The notes under the pieces are model-generated. The model saw only the letters and a list, made by a program, of their open reading frames with translations, ran no database searches and was not told the DNA's origin. The position numbers and the translations under genes were made by a program. From NCBI GenBank assembly GCA_035555795.1, contig DATMGE010000084.1:62001-126000 (forward strand): a stretch of DNA of 64,000 bases, written 5' to 3'. Positions 59,817 through 64,000 of the stretch are shown here, piece by piece (positions within the stretch are counted from its first letter, which is position 1; each line of letters begins with the position of its first letter). The stretch comes from RCIO01 sp035555795. Lineage in GTDB: Bacteria; Pseudomonadota; Alphaproteobacteria; Rhizobiales; Rhizobiaceae.

Positions 59817-61379
59817 ATGAATAAGAGAGCTACCACGTCCATTCGCCGCCGAACCTTCCTCGGCGGAGCCGCCGCAGCCGGAACGATGCTGGTTCTGGGT
59901 GCGGACTTGTCACGCGCCGTGGCACAAGACGGCAGCGGCACGCTTGTCATCGGTCTTTCGGCCAATGTGGGCAATCTGGTCTATGGCCCATCGCGCGGCG
60001 CAGCGCAGTTCATCGTCAACCAGCAACTGCATCGCGGACTGGTCAAGTTCGACGAGAGCGGCACCATCGTGCCTGCACTGGCGGAGAGCTACGAGGCTGT
60101 CGACCCCTCCACCTACAGCTTCAAGCTGCGTGAAGGATTGACCTTCCACGATGGTTCCCCCATCGATTCCGCGACGGTGAAGGCGAGCCTCGAATATCTG
60201 GCGAACAAGTCGACCGGCGCCGCGATCTATTCGGCACTGTCCACGCTGGAGTCGATCGAGACCCCGGACGCGCTGACTGTCGTCGTCCACCTGTCAAAGC
60301 CGAATGCTTCCTTCCTCGACTATCTCGGCGACCCGAATGCCGGCATCTCGCCGGCCGCCGCGCTCGCCTCGGGGGCCGCGAACTGGATCGGCGCCGGGCC
60401 GTTCAAGCTGGAAAAGAACGACAGCGGCGTAGGCCTGACGCTGGTCAAGGCCGATACCTATTACGACAAGGACGCCGTGGCACTGGAGAGTGTGAAGTTC
60501 ATCTTCTATCCGGACTCCTCCGCCCGCACCAATGCGCTGATCGCCGGCGACGTGGACATGATCGACTTTGTCGGCTGGGAGGATTTCGAGCGCATCGAGG
60601 CCGATACGAATCTGGTGCTTGACGCCGTTCCCGGCCCCTTCGTCTACGCGCTGTTCAATGTTGAGAAGGCGCCCTTCGACAATCCGAAAGTACGGCAGGC
60701 CATCGCCCATGCGATCAACCGCGAAAACACCGTCGCGGCCGCCTTCTACGGCCACGGCACACCGCTCAACGGCATCCCGATGTCGCCGGGCAACGACCGC
60801 TACGACCCCGCGATGGGCGAGTTGTGGGACTACAATCCCGAGCGGGCGCGCGAACTGCTGGCCGAGGCTGGTGTCGAGAAGGGCCTGAAGATTTCGCTCC
60901 TGACCTCGTCCACCTATTCCTTCTTCCGCGACATGGCGCTGTCGATGCAGGCCGACCTCAAGGAAGTCGGGATCGAGGCTGAGCTCGATGCGCCCGACTG
61001 GCCGACCTATACTGCGTCGAAGAGCGGCGGAAAGTACGATCTTGCCGTGGCCGGCGGCGCGCCCTCGGTGACGGGCCCCGTCTATCTCCAGGCCTATTCG
61101 ATCGGCGCGCCGGCCTCTTCCTTCGGCAGCTACGGCGTCGACGCTTCGGAGATCGTGGCGCATATCCAGGCGGGCGAGGCGATCGCCGACGACGCTGCCG
61201 CGCGGCCCGAATATATGAAGGCGGTCGGGCTGATCCGCGACCAGGTGCCGTTCCTGCCGGTGGCCCAGCGCAGCCAGGCCTTCGCCTACAACCGCAAGGT
61301 CGAAGGCTTCAAGAACATTCCGGGCTTCCTGAGCATCACGGGAACCGGCTACATGGTCGAGAAAGCCAGCATAAAGTAG
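59817..61379 (+). CDS. ABC transporter periplasmic binding protein (SBP_bac_5, peptide/opine type)
   Basis: A 520-residue DppA/OppA-class protein. The signal holds a twin-arginine-like RRRTFLGGAAAAG and ends near AVAQD. The mature protein begins LVIGLSANVGNLVYGPSRG and has the family region QQLHRGLVKFDESGTIVPAL. It delivers ligand to the permeases encoded next. Two strong hairpins separate it from them. With the 5-oxoprolinase upstream, glutathione, gamma-glutamyl peptides or related compounds would fit, by inference. Confidence 0.92.
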   Translation: MNKRATTSIRRRTFLGGAAAAGTMLVLGADLSRAVAQDGSGTLVIGLSANVGNLVYGPSRGAAQFIVNQQLHRGLVKFDESGTIVPALAESYEAVDPSTYSFKLREGLTFHDGSPIDSATVKASLEYLANKSTGAAIYSALSTLESIETPDALTVVVHLSKPNASFLDYLGDPNAGISPAAALASGAANWIGAGPFKLEKNDSGVGLTLVKADTYYDKDAVALESVKFIFYPDSSARTNALIAGDVDMIDFVGWEDFERIEADTNLVLDAVPGPFVYALFNVEKAPFDNPKVRQAIAHAINRENTVAAAFYGHGTPLNGIPMSPGNDRYDPAMGELWDYNPERARELLAEAGVEKGLKISLLTSSTYSFFRDMALSMQADLKEVGIEAELDAPDWPTYTASKSGGKYDLAVAGGAPSVTGPVYLQAYSIGAPASSFGSYGVDASEIVAHIQAGEAIADDAAARPEYMKAVGLIRDQVPFLPVAQRSQAFAYNRKVEGFKNIPGFLSITGTGYMVEKASIK

Positions 61380-61386
61380 TTCCAGC

Positions 61387-61459
61387 CTGCCCGCGGGGCC
61401 GGTCCCGGCGGGCAGGTACCACGCAACCTGCCCGGGACATGCACGCGGCATGTCCCGGA
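61387..61459 (+). other. Two intercistronic hairpins after the binding-protein gene
   Basis: CCTGCCCGC (61387-61395) pairs with GCGGGCAGG (61409-61417). CCGGGACATGC (61433-61443) pairs perfectly with GCATGTCCCGG (61449-61459) around a five-base loop. No T-run follows. They probably stabilise the upstream message or partly end transcription, setting binding protein above permease. Confidence 0.6.
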
Positions 61460-61482
61460 GTTCCCTAAAGAGCGCAACGCAC

Positions 61483-62430
61483 ATGGAATTGGCGACTTAC
61501 AGCGCAAGACGGCTGTTCATCGGCCTTGTGATGGTCGTCTGCGTCCAGATCATCATCTTCCTGGCCGTCCAGGTCGTGCCCGGCGATCCGGTCGAGGCGA
61601 TGATGAGCGAGGCGGGCAATGTCAGCCCCGACGTCATCGCCGCCATGCGCGAGCAGTTCGGCCTCGACCGGCCGCTGCCGGTACGACTGCTCGACCATAT
61701 GCGGGGCCTCTTCCTGCTCGATTTCGGAACCTCCTTCCAATACAACCAGCCTGCGGCGGAGATCATCGCCAGCCGGCTTCTTGTCAGCATCGAACTGGTG
61801 ATCTTCGCCTCGCTCGTCGGCATCACGGCGGGCATCTTCTTCGGCAGCATCAGCGTTCAGACCCGCTGGGGCGACCGGCTGGTGTCGGTTCTGGGGCCCT
61901 TCATCCTCTCGGTGCCGGGCTATGTGGCAGGGTCGTTCCTGATCCTGTGGCTTTCGCTGTCGCTCGGCTGGCTGCCCGCCGGGGGCATGGCGTCGATCTC
62001 CGATCCCGTCGAGCACCTGCGGCGGCTCGTCCTGCCGATCCTGACGCTGTCGCTGCCCATCGCCGCCACCATCGCCAAGGTGACGCGCTACGAAATCCTC
62101 GAAGTCCGCAACCAGGACTGGGTGCGCACCTCGCGCGCCTACGGCTTCGCGCCGCGCCGGACCTTTCGCCGCGACATCCTCCGCAATGCGCTGACGCCGG
62201 TGCTGACGGTCTCGGCGCTGGAGCTGGGCGGCCTCATCGGCGCGACGGTGTTGGTCGAGAAGGTCTTCAACCTGCCCGGCCTCGGCTCGCTGCTCGTCTC
62301 GGCGGTGAGCGTGCGCGACTATCCGCTCATCCAGGGGGCGGTGTTCGTCATCTCCGCCTTCTACATCGCGATCAACATCGTCGCCGACATCATGTACGGC
62401 TTCCTCGACCCGCGGGCGAGCCGGCAATGA
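61483..62430 (+). CDS. Peptide-type ABC transporter permease (DppB-like)
   Basis: A 315-residue permease. VQVVPGDPVEAMM and ATIAKVTRYEILEVRNQDWV, then RTSRAYGFAPRRTFRRDILR are the DppB-type EAA loop that meets the ATPase. ATG 61483 has AAAGAG about nine bases upstream; an open frame to 61450 would add polar residues before the first helix. It overlaps the next permease by ATGA. Confidence 0.92.
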   Translation: MELATYSARRLFIGLVMVVCVQIIIFLAVQVVPGDPVEAMMSEAGNVSPDVIAAMREQFGLDRPLPVRLLDHMRGLFLLDFGTSFQYNQPAAEIIASRLLVSIELVIFASLVGITAGIFFGSISVQTRWGDRLVSVLGPFILSVPGYVAGSFLILWLSLSLGWLPAGGMASISDPVEHLRRLVLPILTLSLPIAATIAKVTRYEILEVRNQDWVRTSRAYGFAPRRTFRRDILRNALTPVLTVSALELGGLIGATVLVEKVFNLPGLGSLLVSAVSVRDYPLIQGAVFVISAFYIAINIVADIMYGFLDPRASRQ

Positions 62431-63236
62431 AGAAATACATCCTGCCTACGCTCGCGATCGCGCTCGTCATCTTCGCGGTGGCCGGCCCGCTTCTGGTGCC
62501 TGTCGATCCGTTGGCGCAGAATATCGTGGCGCGCTTCGCGCCGGTCGGCACGCCCGGACATCTCCTCGGGACGGACAATTTCGGCCGCGACGTGCTGGCG
62601 CGGATCGCGGCCGGCGCGCAGGTGGAGCTTTTCACCGCGCTCAGCGCCACCCTTCTCGCATTGGCCTTCGGCGTCACAATCGGCATGACCGCCGGCTATT
62701 CGCGCGGCCTCACCGAGGGTGTGCTCATGCGCGGCATCGACGTGATGCTGTCGATCCCGCCGCTCATCCTGGCGCTGCTGGTGGTCGCGGCACTCGGCCC
62801 CAGCGTGCCCACGCTGATCGGCGTGCTGGCGCTGTTGTTCACGCCCGGTTTCGCCCGCGTCGCCTATGGGCAGACGCTTTCGGTCCGCAACCGGCAATTC
62901 GTGCAGGCCGCCATCATCTTCGGCGCGCCGCGCCGCTCGATCGTGCTCGGCCAGATCCTGCCCAACATCATGGCGCCGATCCTGGCACAGGCCTCGCTCA
63001 CCATCGCCGCCGCCATCCTTGTCGGGTCCGGCCTCGGCTATCTCGGCCTCGGCATCCGTCCCCCCGCGCCCTCATGGGGCGGCATGGTGGCTGATGGCCA
63101 GCGCTATATGAGCTCGCATCCGATGCTGATGATCGTGCCGGGCCTCTTCGTCGTCTGCACAATCCTGATCTTCAGCGCATTGGGCGACACGCTGCGCACA
63201 ATGTGGGATCCCCGCGAGCAGGGAGGCCGGTCATGA
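62427..63236 (+). CDS. Peptide-type ABC transporter permease (DppC-like)
   Basis: A 269-residue permease. The TDNFGRDVLARIAAGAQVEL segment near residues 48-68 is the DppC hallmark. The loop YGQTLSVRNRQFVQAAIIFG lies before helix five, and GLGYLGLGIRPPAPSWGGMV closes the channel. The start overlaps dppB-like TGA and the stop overlaps the ATPase ATG, so all are coupled. Confidence 0.94.
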   Translation: MKKYILPTLAIALVIFAVAGPLLVPVDPLAQNIVARFAPVGTPGHLLGTDNFGRDVLARIAAGAQVELFTALSATLLALAFGVTIGMTAGYSRGLTEGVLMRGIDVMLSIPPLILALLVVAALGPSVPTLIGVLALLFTPGFARVAYGQTLSVRNRQFVQAAIIFGAPRRSIVLGQILPNIMAPILAQASLTIAAAILVGSGLGYLGLGIRPPAPSWGGMVADGQRYMSSHPMLMIVPGLFVVCTILIFSALGDTLRTMWDPREQGGRS

Positions 63237-64000
63237 GCAGGGCCGCAGCCGACGACACCGGAGCGCTGCTTTCGGTCCGTGACCTCTGCATTGACTTCGA
63301 GGCGGGCGGCGCGCGCAAAAACATCGTGCGCAACCTGTCCTTCGATATCAGGCAAGGCGAGACGCTGGCGATCGTCGGCGAATCAGGTTCCGGCAAGTCC
63401 GTGACAGCGCTCAGTCTTCTGGGTCTTCTGGGCCCACGCGCGCACGTATCCGGCGAGATCTCCTTCCTTGGCGATGATCTGCTGCCCTATGATTTTCCCC
63501 GACTTACCGGGATGCGCGGCAACGACATCTCGATCATCTTCCAGGAGCCGATGTCGGCGCTGAACCCTGTCTACAAAGTCGGACAGCAGCTTAGCGATGT
63601 GATCCGCAACCATACGGAACTGTCACCAGCCCAAGCCCGCGACCGCGCGCTCGAGCTGCTGCGCAAGGTCAAGCTGCCGACTCCCGAGACGAAATACACG
63701 CAATATCCGTTTGAACTGTCCGGCGGGCAGCTCCAGCGCGTGATGATCGCCATGGCGATCGCCTGCCGCCCGAAATTGCTGATCGCCGACGAGCCAACCA
63801 CTGCGCTCGACGTCACGGTGCAGGCCCAGATTCTCGACCTGCTGCGCGAGTTGCAGGCCGAGATGGGCATGTCGATCCTGTTCATCACCCATGATTTTGG
63901 CGTCGTCGCCGACATTGCCGACCGCGTTCTGGTGATGCGCCATGGGCAGGAGGTGGAAACCGGCACTGCGATCTCGCTGTTTGCCGACCCGCAAGCGGAT
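63233..64000 (+). CDS. Peptide-type ABC transporter ATP-binding protein (DppD-like), cut by the window edge
   Basis: The first 256 codons of an ATPase whose end lies beyond the window. Walker A GESGSGKSV has its Lys at residue 55, FQEPMSALNPVYKVG is the DppD/OppD Q-loop region, the signature is LSGGQLQRVMIAM, and Walker B is LLIADEPTTALDVT. ATG 63233 overlaps the DppC-like stop by ATGA. In this family a second ATPase domain, as a separate gene or a fusion, usually follows. Confidence 0.93.
   Translation, partial: MSRAAADDTGALLSVRDLCIDFEAGGARKNIVRNLSFDIRQGETLAIVGESGSGKSVTALSLLGLLGPRAHVSGEISFLGDDLLPYDFPRLTGMRGNDISIIFQEPMSALNPVYKVGQQLSDVIRNHTELSPAQARDRALELLRKVKLPTPETKYTQYPFELSGGQLQRVMIAMAIACRPKLLIADEPTTALDVTVQAQILDLLRELQAEMGMSILFITHDFGVVADIADRVLVMRHGQEVETGTAISLFADPQAD

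Overview
The window is GC-rich, densely packed DNA in which most neighbouring genes overlap by ATGA or GTGA. The gene families (FnrL-type regulator, TRAP and Liv transporters, FCD-GntR regulators, a CcsR/cuckoo-type small RNA, cydABX with cydDC) point to an Alphaproteobacterium, most likely Hyphomicrobiales (Phyllobacteriaceae- or Rhizobiaceae-like). This placement is inference from gene content. I see no tRNA, rRNA, CRISPR array, insertion sequence, prophage or replication origin. It looks like ordinary chromosome or chromid rich in catabolic modules.

Layout. 1-6.4 kb: an SDR dehydrogenase, periplasmic sodC, and a branched-chain amino-acid-type ABC transporter (livH, a fused livM-livG, livF, and a convergent binding-protein gene beyond a bidirectional terminator). 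6.5-10.3 kb: a small unknown protein, an FAD oxidoreductase, an FnrL-type [4Fe-4S] regulator, and methionine aminopeptidase overlapping a ParD-like antitoxin. 10.4-16.6 kb: cytochrome bd oxidase (cydA, cydB and a 43-codon cydX) divergent from its assembly exporter cydDC. A near-consensus FNR box lies between the two arms, so the nearby FnrL probably controls them. 16.6-22.4 kb: an M29 aminopeptidase with a 6PGDH-fold dehydrogenase, an intergenic small RNA made of three hairpins with the same anti-Shine-Dalgarno loop, and a YdeP-type molybdopterin oxidoreductase behind two palindromes.

22.4-33.6 kb: an aldehyde dehydrogenase and a VOC protein, then a quinate/shikimate catabolic locus. One strand carries an AroE-like dehydrogenase, an SMP-30 lactonase, two DctP paralogues, DctQ, DctM and a divergent AroQ; the other carries a TetR regulator and QuiC (3-dehydroshikimate dehydratase). 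Together they could import the cyclic acids and convert them to protocatechuate. 33.6-47.1 kb: a polar-amino-acid-type ABC transporter with two Gfo/Idh/MocA dehydrogenases and a VOC protein, divergent from a UxuR-like GntR. Next comes a complete glucuronate-to-KDPG branch (uxaC, uxuB, uxuA, kdgK) with another Gfo/Idh gene and another GntR regulator.

47.1-64 kb: a YhiN-type flavoprotein, adenine deaminase, a MATE exporter, a TAXI-TRAP importer, a MarR regulator divergent from a fused 5-oxoprolinase/hydantoinase, and a Dpp-type peptide ABC operon that runs off the right edge. The most unusual items are the triple-loop small RNA, the AroQ variant lacking its active-site histidine, the ParD-like/MetAP pair, the FNR box with the cyd genes, and several very good operator palindromes.
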